A stretch of 6,391 nucleotides of DNA from Deltaproteobacteria bacterium (GCA_024277475.1 JAJRVC010000426.1:1-6391); one strand, 5' to 3'. Positions 1-5,493 are shown, counted from the stretch's first letter. Translations and numbers: made by a program. The notes: generated by a model from the letters alone, not told the origin.

Positions 1-32
1 CAAAAAGGCACAAAAAACACAAAAATAAAATT

Positions 33-62
33 TTGCACTTAATAATTTCAATGGGTTATAAG
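33..62 (+). promoter_or_regulatory. Candidate promoter for the lolA-like pair, inside repeat copy 1
   Basis: TATAAG at 57-62 matches the -10 consensus at 5 of 6 positions. TTGCAC at 33-38 is a poor -35 (3 of 6), 18 bp upstream. Transcription would begin near base 69, at the palindrome, leaving a leader of about 45 nt before the ATG at 114. In repeat copy 2 the -10 is unchanged but the -35 candidate is altered by two transitions. The gene could instead be transcribed from upstream of the window. This is a weak call from consensus matching only. Confidence 0.3.
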
Positions 63-65
63 ATT

Positions 66-81
66 AAAATTCAAGAATTTT
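66..81. repeat. Palindrome in repeat copy 1
   Basis: Arms AAAATTC (66-72) and GAATTTT (75-81) flank a 2-base spacer AA. The equivalent site in copy 2 has longer perfect arms. It is followed on the plus strand by a short T run, but the stem is all A/T-rich and too weak to call a terminator. A protein-binding site is an alternative. Confidence 0.6.
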
Positions 82-113
82 GACTTTTTACGAGATTGTC
101 AAATTTACATACC

Positions 114-734
114 ATGAAAAACACACAAAAACATAATTTATTAATAAGTGCCATTCTTCTGCTGACTGCGTTCATGTCTATCGGTTGGGCGGATTCCTGG
201 GAAAAATTGAAAACGGCAGCCGGGACAGTGACATCCATCACGGCCGGGTTTACCCAGGAAAAGCACATGAAAATACTTGCCCGACCCCTTGTGTCCGAAG
301 GCATTTTGCTTTTTCAGGGCCCGGATTCACTGCGGTGGGAATATAAACGTCCCGTTCAAAGTGTTTTGCTTTTGCACAACGGCAAAACCAGACGGTTTGT
401 TAAGAAAAACGGAAGCTTCGTCGAAGATGCCTCGGCCAGCCTTCAGTCCATGCAGGTCGTGGTCCAGGAAATCACTCAGTGGCTCAATGGGCGTTTTAAT
501 GATAACCCGGCCTTTACGGCCAGGCTGGAGCCCGGCCGCAAGATCGTGCTGACGCCCAGGGACGAATCTTTTGCCAGGTTGATCCAGCGCATCGAGATTG
601 TACTCTCCGATCGTCCGGCTGTCATAAAATCAGTGATGATTTTTGAAAGTGAGGATTCGTATACAAAACTGGATTTTAAGAATGTGGTTCTCAACCAGAA
701 GCTCGACGACGCTTTATTCCGGAAGGTCCGATGA
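114..734 (+). CDS. LolA-like periplasmic lipoprotein carrier protein
   Basis: 206 residues from ATG 114. A TTG at 96 would add six residues (MSNLHT) ahead of the signal peptide and overlap the repeat less than ideally, so ATG is preferred. Neither start has a strong Shine-Dalgarno sequence. The N-terminus is a signal peptide: basic start (K2, K6), hydrophobic core about 9-23, likely cleavage after GWA (A26). The mature part carries the LolA signature: FTQEKHMKILARPLVSEG, then ILLFQGPDSLRWEY, in the 30s-80s. LolA-family proteins accept lipoproteins or lipids released from the inner membrane and ferry them across the periplasm. The stop overlaps the next start (ATGA, 731-734), which implies translational coupling with a lipoprotein gene. 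LolA-like/DUF3261 pairs are known in lipid, fatty-acid and aryl-polyene type clusters, so this may be a specialised paralogue rather than the housekeeping LolA. The family call is firm; the cargo is unknown. Confidence 0.85.
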   Translation: MKNTQKHNLLISAILLLTAFMSIGWADSWEKLKTAAGTVTSITAGFTQEKHMKILARPLVSEGILLFQGPDSLRWEYKRPVQSVLLLHNGKTRRFVKKNGSFVEDASASLQSMQVVVQEITQWLNGRFNDNPAFTARLEPGRKIVLTPRDESFARLIQRIEIVLSDRPAVIKSVMIFESEDSYTKLDFKNVVLNQKLDDALFRKVR

Positions 735-1408
735 AAAAACATATCCTTTTGCTCCTGGGTGTATTGGGCCTTATCCTCTCGTGCAGCAGCCTTCCCCAGG
801 TTTACCCGACCGGTGATTCGGCTGATCCACAACCGGACCGGACGTGCCGCGGCCCGTTTCCGGCCGGTAACTGGCAGCTTTTGCATTCCATTGAAGCGAC
901 CCTGCCCGGAGGTAAAAAGGGTTTTTTGATGGGGCTTACCGTCATCTCATCATCTGACCGAACCCTCCGCTGTGTCATTATGACCCTTGAAGGATTTGTG
1001 GTCTTCGATGCCTTGTATGACAAACAGATTACAATCAAACGGGCGATTAACCCTTTTAATTCTGAAAGTTTTGCCAACGGTCTTATAGGCGACATCAAGC
1101 TAATGTTCTTTAAACCGTCCGGGCCGGCAACGGCATCCGGTTTTTTAAAAAGCGGCGCTGCCGTGTGTCGGTATCAAAAACAAGATGGTAGTATTGTAGA
1201 TATTATTACCCATGGGGAGCATAGCTGGGAAATCAGACAGTATCGGTCTGATTTTCGTCTGGCACGAATCGTTAAAAGTACATCCGCAAAAAAACCTGAT
1301 TCAGCCGGCCGGGAGGGGATTTCAGATCAGATAGAATTGATCACCTACGGCTCGCCGGGATATACATTGGTCATGGATCTGCTTGAAGCCATACCATTAA
1401 CAAAGTAA
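731..1408 (+). CDS. Outer-membrane-type lipoprotein, DUF3261/LolB-like
   Basis: 225 residues. The N-terminus is a lipoprotein signal: MKKH, a leucine-rich core, and the lipobox LILSC with acylated Cys18. Ser at +2 does not give the Asp inner-membrane retention signal, so outer-membrane sorting is expected. The body has alternating short beta-type segments, such as GFLMGLTVISSSDRTLRCVI and LEGFVVFDALYD around residues 64-100, resembling DUF3261 lipoproteins, which are LolB-like acceptors. Translation starts at an ATGA overlap with the lolA-like gene, with GGAAGG at 721-726 as ribosome site. The pairing with a LolA-like carrier suggests carrier and receptor for one cargo. Two cysteines besides Cys18 are visible in the mature part (RTCRG; AAVCRYQ). 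The lipoprotein call is firm; the DUF3261/LolB assignment is moderate and made from general pattern and context only. Confidence 0.7.
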   Translation: MKKHILLLLGVLGLILSCSSLPQVYPTGDSADPQPDRTCRGPFPAGNWQLLHSIEATLPGGKKGFLMGLTVISSSDRTLRCVIMTLEGFVVFDALYDKQITIKRAINPFNSESFANGLIGDIKLMFFKPSGPATASGFLKSGAAVCRYQKQDGSIVDIITHGEHSWEIRQYRSDFRLARIVKSTSAKKPDSAGREGISDQIELITYGSPGYTLVMDLLEAIPLTK

Positions 1409-1500
1409 AACTAAACCGGCGGGTGTGACTCATGGCCGTTGGTTTGCTGTTGTCAGTATTTTTTATCCCTGGAATTCGAAGCGTAGGTGTCAGTATCCAG

Positions 1501-1536
1501 GGTTCAAAGGTTCAGGGTTCACCGTTCAAGGGTCAA
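1501..1536 (+). repeat. Degenerate short tandem repeat, GGTTCA units
   Basis: GGTTCA occurs at 1501, 1509 and 1516, followed by the degenerate units GTTCA (1524) and GGGTCAA (1530), at 7-8 bp spacing. This is a short imperfect array. It could be slippage-derived filler or a family of intergenic repeats. No function is indicated. Confidence 0.7.
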
Positions 1537-1583
1537 ATTTGCTCTGGCCATAGAACCTGTGTGGACGATTCTATCTTTGGCTA

Positions 1584-1686
1584 TTTTGTTGGGTTTCATT
1601 GATAGCACAAAAAAATGGCTGGCAAGTAGGTTGGGTTGAGGAACGAAACCCAACAAAAGATATCGGGATGCTCAACCCCAACCTAC
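1584..1686. repeat. Interleaved inverted repeats (two pairs)
   Basis: Pair A: TTTTGTTGGGTTTC (1584-1597) is the exact reverse complement of GAAACCCAACAAAA (1645-1658). Pair B: GTAGGTTGGGTTGAG (1626-1640) is the reverse complement of CTCAACCCCAACCTAC (1671-1686), except for one extra base in the C run. The central 1626-1658 block reads as one unit, also with an internal TTGGGTT/AACCCAA stem. The outer pieces are reverse-oriented halves of that unit. The order A-B-A'-B' means both stems cannot form as simple nested hairpins. Probably overlapping fragments of a dispersed GTTGGGTTTCGTTCC-type intergenic repeat inserted in both orientations. Confidence 0.8.
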
Positions 1687-1731
1687 GAATAAGCCGTGGC
1701 TGATGTTAGAACCAAACCCGAACTTATAAAT

Positions 1732-1735
1732 AAGG
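1732..1735 (+). promoter_or_regulatory. Ribosome binding site of the radical SAM gene
   Basis: AAGG lies 7 nt upstream of the ATG at 1743. It supports that start and makes this gene's translation start the best defined on the plus strand. Confidence 0.6.
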
Positions 1736-1742
1736 TTCATTT

Positions 1743-3002
1743 ATGAAATTTAAGCTCATTTATCCCAAATGGCCCAAGCTTGACCGGCAATCCGAATTCC
1801 ACCTGCCTCCCCATGGTCCGGTGGTGTTTGCCGCATCATTGCCGGACGGCATCGAAGTGGAGTTTATCGACGAAAATCTCGAAACGATCGATTTTGATGA
1901 TCCGGTTGATTTTGTAGGCATATCGATGATGTTAACCGTGCAGGTCAAACGTGGCTGGCAGATTGCCGACATTTACCGCCGCCGGGGAACCCGGGTGATT
2001 TTTGGCGGCATTGCCACCATGCTGCATGCCGAAGAAACCCTGGAGCATGCGGATGCCGTATTTCTGGGGGAATCCGAAAGCAGAATGGAAGGGGTCTTTG
2101 CCGACTTCAGAAAGGGTCAACTGCAAAAAATTTATAATTTTATGGAGGACAGGCCGCCTATTGAAACGGTGGGAACAGCGCGCCGGGATATCCTGAAGCG
2201 GGACCTATATAACTACAAGGGCATCCAGATGGTGGATCTGGTGCATGCCTCCCGGGGATGTCGTTTTCATTGCTATCCCTGTGCCGTGGCCTATCTGGGT
2301 GGGAAAAAATTTCGACCGCGTCCCATCGATAAAGCCATTGAAGAGATAGCCGGCATCGACAACAATCGTTTGTTTATCGTCGATAACTCCCTGGCCCAGG
2401 ACACCCAATGGGAATTGGATTTGTTTCGAGAAATGATTGTTCTGAAGAAAAACTGGTGCAGCCACCCGATTGAGGATAAACCGGAGGTACTCGATCTGGC
2501 AGCCCAGGCCGGGGCGTGGTATGTTTACCAGGCCGTTTTTGATACTTCGGATTTAATCCGTGAAAGGATCCGGCGCTACCACGACTACGGCATCGGGGTC
2601 GAGGGCACCATTCTTCTCGGGCTGGACCATCATACCGAAGATTTTATCAAACGCCTGTTGGATTTTTTGCTTGAAATTGAGCTTGACCTGGCTGAATTTA
2701 CCGTATTGACACCCTTTCCCCACACCAAAGCCTATGATGAGCTACAACAGCAGGGGCGGATTTTTTCATATGACTGGAATGATTATTCCGCCGATAAAGT
2801 CGTTTATCATCCCAAACACATGTCCGCCGATAAACTGCAGCAATTATTGCATTATGCCTGGGACACGTTTTATCAGGACGAATCCCAGGAATTGAAGATG
2901 TTCAAGCTGTTTCAGCGGGTGATTGCAAAGGAAATGGCAAACGACACCTTCAGACCGCGCAACCGGGCCCTGGTATCCCATGCATTCGGTAAAAAGGTTT
3001 AA
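1743..3002 (+). CDS. B12-binding-domain radical SAM protein
   Basis: 419 residues. The N-terminal cobalamin-binding-like domain (about 1-135) has FIDENLETIDFDDPVDFVGI, then VIFGGIATMLHAEET and HADAVFLGESES, typical of the BchE/methyltransferase-type radical SAM group. It lacks the DxHxxG cobalt-ligand motif, as many members of this class do, so B12 would bind base-off without a protein histidine, or not at all. The radical SAM core starts at C173-x3-C177-x2-C180 (RGCRFHCYPC), which holds the 4Fe-4S cluster that cleaves S-adenosylmethionine. VDNS at 213-216 replaces the usual VDDN. YGIGVEGTILLGLDHHTEDF and FTVLTPFPHTKAYDELQQQG match the C-terminal half of the barrel. The segment around YVYQAVFDTSD, where relatives carry GFES-like residues and a longer loop, looks shortened or diverged. 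The likely chemistry is methylation or ring rearrangement; the substrate is unknown. It stands alone, with good AAGG spacing and no partner gene. Confidence 0.85.
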   Translation: MKFKLIYPKWPKLDRQSEFHLPPHGPVVFAASLPDGIEVEFIDENLETIDFDDPVDFVGISMMLTVQVKRGWQIADIYRRRGTRVIFGGIATMLHAEETLEHADAVFLGESESRMEGVFADFRKGQLQKIYNFMEDRPPIETVGTARRDILKRDLYNYKGIQMVDLVHASRGCRFHCYPCAVAYLGGKKFRPRPIDKAIEEIAGIDNNRLFIVDNSLAQDTQWELDLFREMIVLKKNWCSHPIEDKPEVLDLAAQAGAWYVYQAVFDTSDLIRERIRRYHDYGIGVEGTILLGLDHHTEDFIKRLLDFLLEIELDLAEFTVLTPFPHTKAYDELQQQGRIFSYDWNDYSADKVVYHPKHMSADKLQQLLHYAWDTFYQDESQELKMFKLFQRVIAKEMANDTFRPRNRALVSHAFGKKV

Positions 3003-3238
3003 AACCAGTGGTGAGCGCCATTAACAGCCTGGGCTATCAGGTAGTCCCCAGAGCGGAAAATTACCAGTTTGTCAAACCCGGACCGGGAGGAGCTGATCAG
3101 CTGTTAAATCACGTAGATGAACATGTCAATGAATTTCAAGGCGTTGGCGTAGAGAAAGAGATGAAGGGATTTCAGGGTGCCGGTTTTGCCGGCCTTTACT
3201 TCAACCGGTATGACGCTGTTTTGATAACTGCTCCGTAA
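2999..3238 (-). pseudogene. C-terminal remnant of an AAA ATPase with DUF4143 domain
   Basis: Reading the minus strand from 3238 gives LRSSYQNSVIPVEVKAGKTG, followed directly by TLKSLHLFLY. This is the hallmark tail of DUF4143 ATPases: the PVEVKAG strand of the PD-(D/E)xK-like fold, then TGTLKSLH. The frame is interrupted by TAA at 3104-3106 after 44 codons. It then resumes in the same frame with FDKLVIFRSGDYLIAQAV, fitting the usual last strand and helix, and ends at TAA 2999-3001. A TAG sits immediately upstream of 3238 and no start codon or Walker motifs remain. This is therefore a decayed fragment of about 80 codons lacking roughly the first 300 residues. It overlaps the radical SAM stop by 4 bp, convergently, and lies just downstream of the VapC-like toxin. 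A plus-strand frame (GTG 3008 to 3238) across the same bases is judged spurious. Confidence 0.75.
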
Positions 3239-3245
3239 GAGCTAT

Positions 3246-3271
3246 TTTTTCCGAGTGTAGTCTCAGAAAAA
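3246..3271. repeat. Inverted repeat between toxin gene and ATPase remnant
   Basis: TTTTTCCGAG (3246-3255) and CTCAGAAAAA (3262-3271) pair at 9 of 10 positions around a 6-base loop. The mismatch is a G-U pair in RNA of one strand. The T-rich arm comes first on both strands, so it lacks the trailing T run of an intrinsic terminator. It might still slow transcription leaving the toxin gene. Function unknown. Confidence 0.5.
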
Positions 3272-3289
3272 GCTTAGCTGTTTTAGTGT

Positions 3290-3682
3290 TTACCAGATGG
3301 CATTAACGTGAGGGTAAGAAAGGATTTTTCGATCGGCGGTAAGAAGGGTGTAATTTTTTAACCGCGAAGTGGCTGTTATTATCCGGTCAGCCGGGTCGGC
3401 ATGAAAAGTTTCCGGAAGAGAGTAAGCCTCTTCCATGATATCGAGATCAAGACTATCTAGCCGCCACTCATTCAGCTTGATGTAGTGTCTGAACCACTTT
3501 TTCCAGTGACGATCGATAACTATCCTGCCTCGTTCTACTGCGCAGACGATTTCAGCTAAACTGATCCCCGATACGTGAATTTCAGAATCATCAGCTGTTA
3601 GCAAGGTTTTCGCGGTATGAGAAAGCGCTGTCGGTTGCGAGATCGCCCATATAATGCAGCATGTATCTAACAGCAGTTTCAT
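3290..3682 (-). CDS. PIN-domain toxin, VapC-like (partner of Phd-type antitoxin)
   Basis: 130 residues. PIN-domain proteins are Mg2+-dependent ribonucleases that cut RNA, often tRNA, when freed from their antitoxin. All expected acidic residues are present: D6 in MKLLLDTCCIIWA, E44 in SLAEIVCAVERG, D96 and D99 in FHADPADRIITATS, and D117 in LLTADRKIL. The length is typical. The LLLDTCxxxWA start and ADPADRIIxATA-like block match the PIN subfamily that pairs with Phd/YefM antitoxins. The ATG overlaps the antitoxin stop by 4 bp (ATGA, 3679-3682), so translation is likely coupled. No internal stop or missing catalytic residue is seen, so the toxin should be functional. Below it lie a weak inverted repeat and a broken DUF4143 remnant. 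Confidence 0.88.
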   Translation of the reverse strand: MKLLLDTCCIIWAISQPTALSHTAKTLLTADDSEIHVSGISLAEIVCAVERGRIVIDRHWKKWFRHYIKLNEWRLDSLDLDIMEEAYSLPETFHADPADRIITATSRLKNYTLLTADRKILSYPHVNAIW

Positions 3683-3939
3683 TTTCCAAGCATATCCCAG
3701 TTTTCTTCAGGAATCAGCGGCTCTGTTAAATCACCCTTGATTTCTACGGTTCCCTCACCACATCCTAACTGGGTATTGTTGCCGGTTTTTTCTGATCCAT
3801 AGGGAATCAGCTTTGCAACCGGTACGTTGTGTTTGCGTATCTCCACAATTTCCCCTTGCTCCACGAAGCCGATGAATTTGCTCAAATTGTTTTTGAACTC
3901 TCCAATATTGATGTGGCCGCAAAAAGGCACAAAAAACAC
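3679..3939 (-). CDS. Phd/YefM-type antitoxin
   Basis: 86 residues from GTG 3939; a second in-frame GTG at 3930 would give 83. NIGEFKNNLSKFIGFVEQGE, followed by a VPVAKLIPY strand, is the DNA-binding N-terminal fold of Phd/YefM antitoxins. The acidic tail ending EPLIPEENWDMLGK is the toxin-binding part. It neutralises the PIN toxin encoded next and should autorepress the operon. The N-terminus is odd: family members usually start with a few residues before NIGEFK. Here the first residues (MFFVPFC) are encoded by the left 20 bases of the 102-bp repeat, no ATG is available, and no Shine-Dalgarno sequence precedes either GTG. The native 5' end was probably replaced when the repeat arrived. Whether expression survives is unclear. 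The family call is firm; the start is not. Confidence 0.8.
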   Translation of the reverse strand: MFFVPFCGHINIGEFKNNLSKFIGFVEQGEIVEIRKHNVPVAKLIPYGSEKTGNNTQLGCGEGTVEIKGDLTEPLIPEENWDMLGK

Positions 3940-4021
3940 AAAAATAAAATTTCACACTTAATAATTTCAATAGGTTATAAGATCAAAATTCGAGAATTTT
4001 GATTTTTTACGAGATTGTCAA
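3920..4021. repeat. 102-bp AT-rich dispersed repeat, copy 2
   Basis: Same orientation as bases 1-102 and 94% identical. It overlaps the first codons of the antitoxin on the minus strand and ends 30-odd bases before the HTH remnant on the plus strand. Compared with copy 1, its central palindrome is longer: arms ATCAAAATTC and GAATTTTGAT at 3982-3991 and 3994-4003. The two copies bracket about 3.8 kb (lolA-like pair, radical SAM, TA pair). The final TTGTCAA continues into further TTGTCAA boxes that copy 1 lacks. Confidence 0.9.
3982..4003. promoter_or_regulatory. 22-bp palindrome in repeat copy 2, possible operator
   Basis: Perfect 10-bp arms flank GA. Two of the six differences between the copies (unit positions 65 and 84) restore pairing here, and a third falls in the spacer. 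It lies upstream of the Phd-type antitoxin, and antitoxins of this family bind palindromes near their own promoter, so an operator role is possible. On the plus strand the stem is followed by a T run, but it is A/T-rich and weak as a terminator. Confidence 0.45.
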
Positions 4022-4059
4022 CAATATACCTCCATCCAAAGTTGTCAAGTTGTCAACAA
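4015..4059. promoter_or_regulatory. Three TTGTCAA boxes; candidate TA promoter on the minus strand
   Basis: TTGTCAA occurs at 4015-4021, 4042-4048 and 4050-4056. The latter two form a tandem GTTGTCAA, and TTGTCAACAA (4015, 4050) is itself palindromic. On the minus strand each reads TTGACA, the -35 consensus. The middle one is 16 bp from TATTGT (4 of 6 to -10), giving a modest promoter pointing toward the antitoxin. This is consensus matching only; the boxes might also be regulator sites. Confidence 0.35.
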
Positions 4060-4198
4060 AAAAATAGTCTGGTTACTGAACACCGAGGATCACCCTGGCC
4101 CATTTAACATGATCGACCGTATCGCAGATGCACTGGGAGTGGAAAGCGAGTATTTTCAGGAAATGATCGCCGCCATGCAGCAGGGTCAGGGCGAATAA
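4055..4198 (+). pseudogene. C-terminal fragment of an XRE-type helix-turn-helix regulator
   Basis: The frame ending at TAA 4196-4198 reads IVWLLNTEDHPGPFNMIDRI followed by ADALGVESEYFQEM, then a Q/G-rich tail. The pattern of WLLN..., a Pro-rich turn, then MIDRIADALGVESEYF matches the last two helices of Cro/CI (XRE) DNA-binding domains. The frame is open back to a TAG at 3971 inside the repeat, but has no ATG, GTG or TTG before the internal ATG, and the first helices are missing. It appears truncated by the arrival of the repeat/TA block. No partner gene is recognisable downstream. The match is judged by eye on about 35 residues. Confidence 0.55.
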
Positions 4199-4231
4199 TG
4201 CCGGATCGGGTGGGATGATGTCATGCACTGT

Positions 4232-4252
4232 GCCAGCTTCATTTATGCTGGC
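4232..4252. terminator. Small hairpin after the ATPase gene
   Basis: GCCAGC and GCTGGC form a 6-bp stem around a 9-base loop, about 40 bp past the ATPase stop on the minus strand. No T run follows on that strand, so it is a weak terminator candidate at best. The rest of 4199-4291 shows no supported gene. Confidence 0.25.
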
Positions 4253-4291
4253 TTTGAACGGCATGAAATTGCTGGTCCGACCCTATCGAAC

Positions 4292-5458
4292 CTATTGCAC
4301 CAGCTTTTCCAGCTTTTCGAGAATAAAATCATCCCAACTCATAACGATGATATTGTTTTTCAATTGTCGGAGGTTTTGGTCTCTTCCCAGGACATAGGCC
4401 GGCACGCGCGGATGATCCGCCACAAAGCTCATTAATCCTGCAAGGTTTTCTCTTGCGATGTTTCGAGACGATTTGATCTCCACGGCGCACATCATACGGT
4501 TGCCCCTGCACAGGAGCACATCCACTTCAGCCCCATGGTGGGTGCGCCAATAATAAAGCCGGAGATCCAGTCTCCTGTAATGAATGAACGCCATGAGCTG
4601 GCTGACCACGAACTGTTCGAAACGCCGCCCGAAAACCCGGGGGTTCAGCTCATCGGTCAATGTATGGGAAAGGGCGTTGGTCACGCCAGTATCAAAAAAA
4701 TAGTACCGGGGATGAGAGACCAGTCGCCTCCTTTCACTTTTGGTCCATGCGGGGAGGTTAAAGGCCAGAAAGGTATCCTCGAGAATCTGAAAATACTGTT
4801 GAACTGTCTTGATTGATACTGAACACTCTCTTGCAATATTGTTGAAATTGACAGTTTCGCCATCATTTGCCGCAGCAATATCCAGAAATTGAGCAAATGG
4901 CCCTATTTTGCGCACCAAGCCTTCGGCTGCAACCTCTTCTTTCAGATAGGTCTCGGTATAGGACCGCAGGAATTCATGAGGGTCTTCTCGACCGGATTCC
5001 CACAAAACCGGAAGCGTGCCGAGTCTGAGGGCCTTGACAAGATCAAATTTATTTCCGATTTCCGTAAATGTTAGAGGAAAAAGGTGGTAGGTATAGGCCC
5101 TGCCGGCCAGAAGATTGGCACCTCCCCTGCGCAGTTTTCGGGCGCTGGAGCCAGTCAGAATGAACCGCACGCTTTTGGATTCAATCAGTTCGTGAACTTC
5201 ATCCAAAAGGTCGGGAATTTTTTGAATTTCATCAATAATACAAAGCGGGTCTTCATATTGGCCCAGGTGCGCTAGAATCTCTTCACGGATTCTCCCCGGG
5301 TTTTTGGCATAGTTCAGAAAATTTCTTTGGGGGAGCAAATCAAAATATAAATCTTTGGGGCTAATCAAAGATTTCACAAAGGTGCTTTTGCCGGTTTGTC
5401 GCGGTCCGAAAAGAAAATAGCTCTTTGTTTTGGCAGGGTTTATCTGTCTTTTAAACAT
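4292..5458 (-). CDS. AAA+ ATPase with C-terminal DUF4143 domain
   Basis: 388 residues from ATG 5458. A GTG at 5515 would add 19 residues, but it lies upstream of the predicted transcription start. Residue positions: Walker A GPRQTGKST 18-26; Walker B CIIDEIQ with D76/E77; sensor-like FILTGSSARKL about 99-109; FPLTFTEI about 127-134; a winged-helix-like middle (NNIARECSVSIKTVQQYF); and a C-terminal PD-(D/E)xK-like part with E311/D313 (GAEVDVLL) and E327-x-K329 (AVEIKSS). The length is normal for the family and nothing is broken. These ATPases are very common in bacteria and archaea, usually as single genes, and their role is largely unknown. Here it is monocistronic, with its own promoter inside a large inverted repeat. 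The separate DUF4143 remnant at 2999-3238 has a different tail (PVEVKAG) and so belongs to another subgroup, not a duplicate. Confidence 0.88.
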   Translation of the reverse strand: MFKRQINPAKTKSYFLFGPRQTGKSTFVKSLISPKDLYFDLLPQRNFLNYAKNPGRIREEILAHLGQYEDPLCIIDEIQKIPDLLDEVHELIESKSVRFILTGSSARKLRRGGANLLAGRAYTYHLFPLTFTEIGNKFDLVKALRLGTLPVLWESGREDPHEFLRSYTETYLKEEVAAEGLVRKIGPFAQFLDIAAANDGETVNFNNIARECSVSIKTVQQYFQILEDTFLAFNLPAWTKSERRRLVSHPRYYFFDTGVTNALSHTLTDELNPRVFGRRFEQFVVSQLMAFIHYRRLDLRLYYWRTHHGAEVDVLLCRGNRMMCAVEIKSSRNIARENLAGLMSFVADHPRVPAYVLGRDQNLRQLKNNIIVMSWDDFILEKLEKLVQ

Positions 5459-5493
5459 CGCTCCAAAAATGTACGGAATTTTTGGAGCGATGT
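5455..5493. promoter_or_regulatory. Perfect 16-bp inverted repeat over ATPase promoter and start codon
   Basis: ACATCGCTCCAAAAAT (5455-5470) and ATTTTTGGAGCGATGT (5478-5493) are exact reverse complements around GTACGGA. One arm contains the ATG of the ATPase gene and the other touches its -35 box; the -10 lies between and within. A dimeric repressor bound here would block transcription, so an operator, perhaps autoregulatory, is the simplest reading. If a longer RNA is made from upstream, the same sequence would fold and hide GGAG and the AUG. Confidence 0.8.

Larger units (their letters stand above)
1..102. repeat. 102-bp AT-rich dispersed repeat, copy 1
   Basis: Bases 1-102 match 3920-4021 in the same orientation without gaps, 96 of 102 identical. 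The six differences are at 34, 35, 53, 65, 73 and 84 of the unit, and all are transitions. The block is very AT-rich compared with the flanking genes. It contains a palindrome (66-81, arms AAAATTC/GAATTTT around AA) and ends in TTGTCAA. It stops 11 bp before the likely lolA start, so any local lolA promoter lies inside it. Because the window begins at the first matching base, the repeat may extend further left. It has no transposase and no terminal inverted repeats. It is probably a dispersed intergenic repeat or a mobile promoter-like element; the function is unknown. Confidence 0.9.
1409..1742. other. Gene-free 334-bp gap made of short repeats
   Basis: No credible ORF is seen on either strand. 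The left end has an imperfect stem AAACCGGC (1413-1420) with GCC-GTT-GGTTT (1435-1445), followed by a T run at 1459-1464. This might be a weak terminator for the lipoprotein gene. TGTCAGTAT occurs twice (1451-1459, 1488-1496), and CCCTGG/CCAGGG (1467-1472, 1497-1502) is inverted. A GGTTCA array and interleaved inverted repeats follow and are listed separately. I found no convincing promoter for the radical SAM gene. The stretch looks like accumulated dispersed repeat debris. Confidence 0.7.

Noticed and set aside
476..886. Minus-strand open frame of 136 codons
   Set aside because: It lies antisense to the lolA-like gene and the start of the lipoprotein gene, both of which have clear signals and family motifs.
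1501..1536. Possible CRISPR-like array
   Set aside because: Units are 6-7 bp with 1-2 bp between them, far too short for repeats and spacers, and there are no cas genes.
1725..1730. TATAAA as a -10 box for the radical SAM gene
   Set aside because: Transcription would start at the ribosome site itself, and there is no -35 at suitable spacing.
3008..3238. Plus-strand open frame of 76 codons with GTG start
   Set aside because: The opposite strand carries recognisable DUF4143 sequence across the same bases; the plus frame has no ribosome site and no recognisable domain.
1..4021. Composite transposon bounded by the 102-bp repeats
   Set aside because: No transposase, no terminal inverted repeats, and the left flank is out of view, so target duplication cannot be checked.
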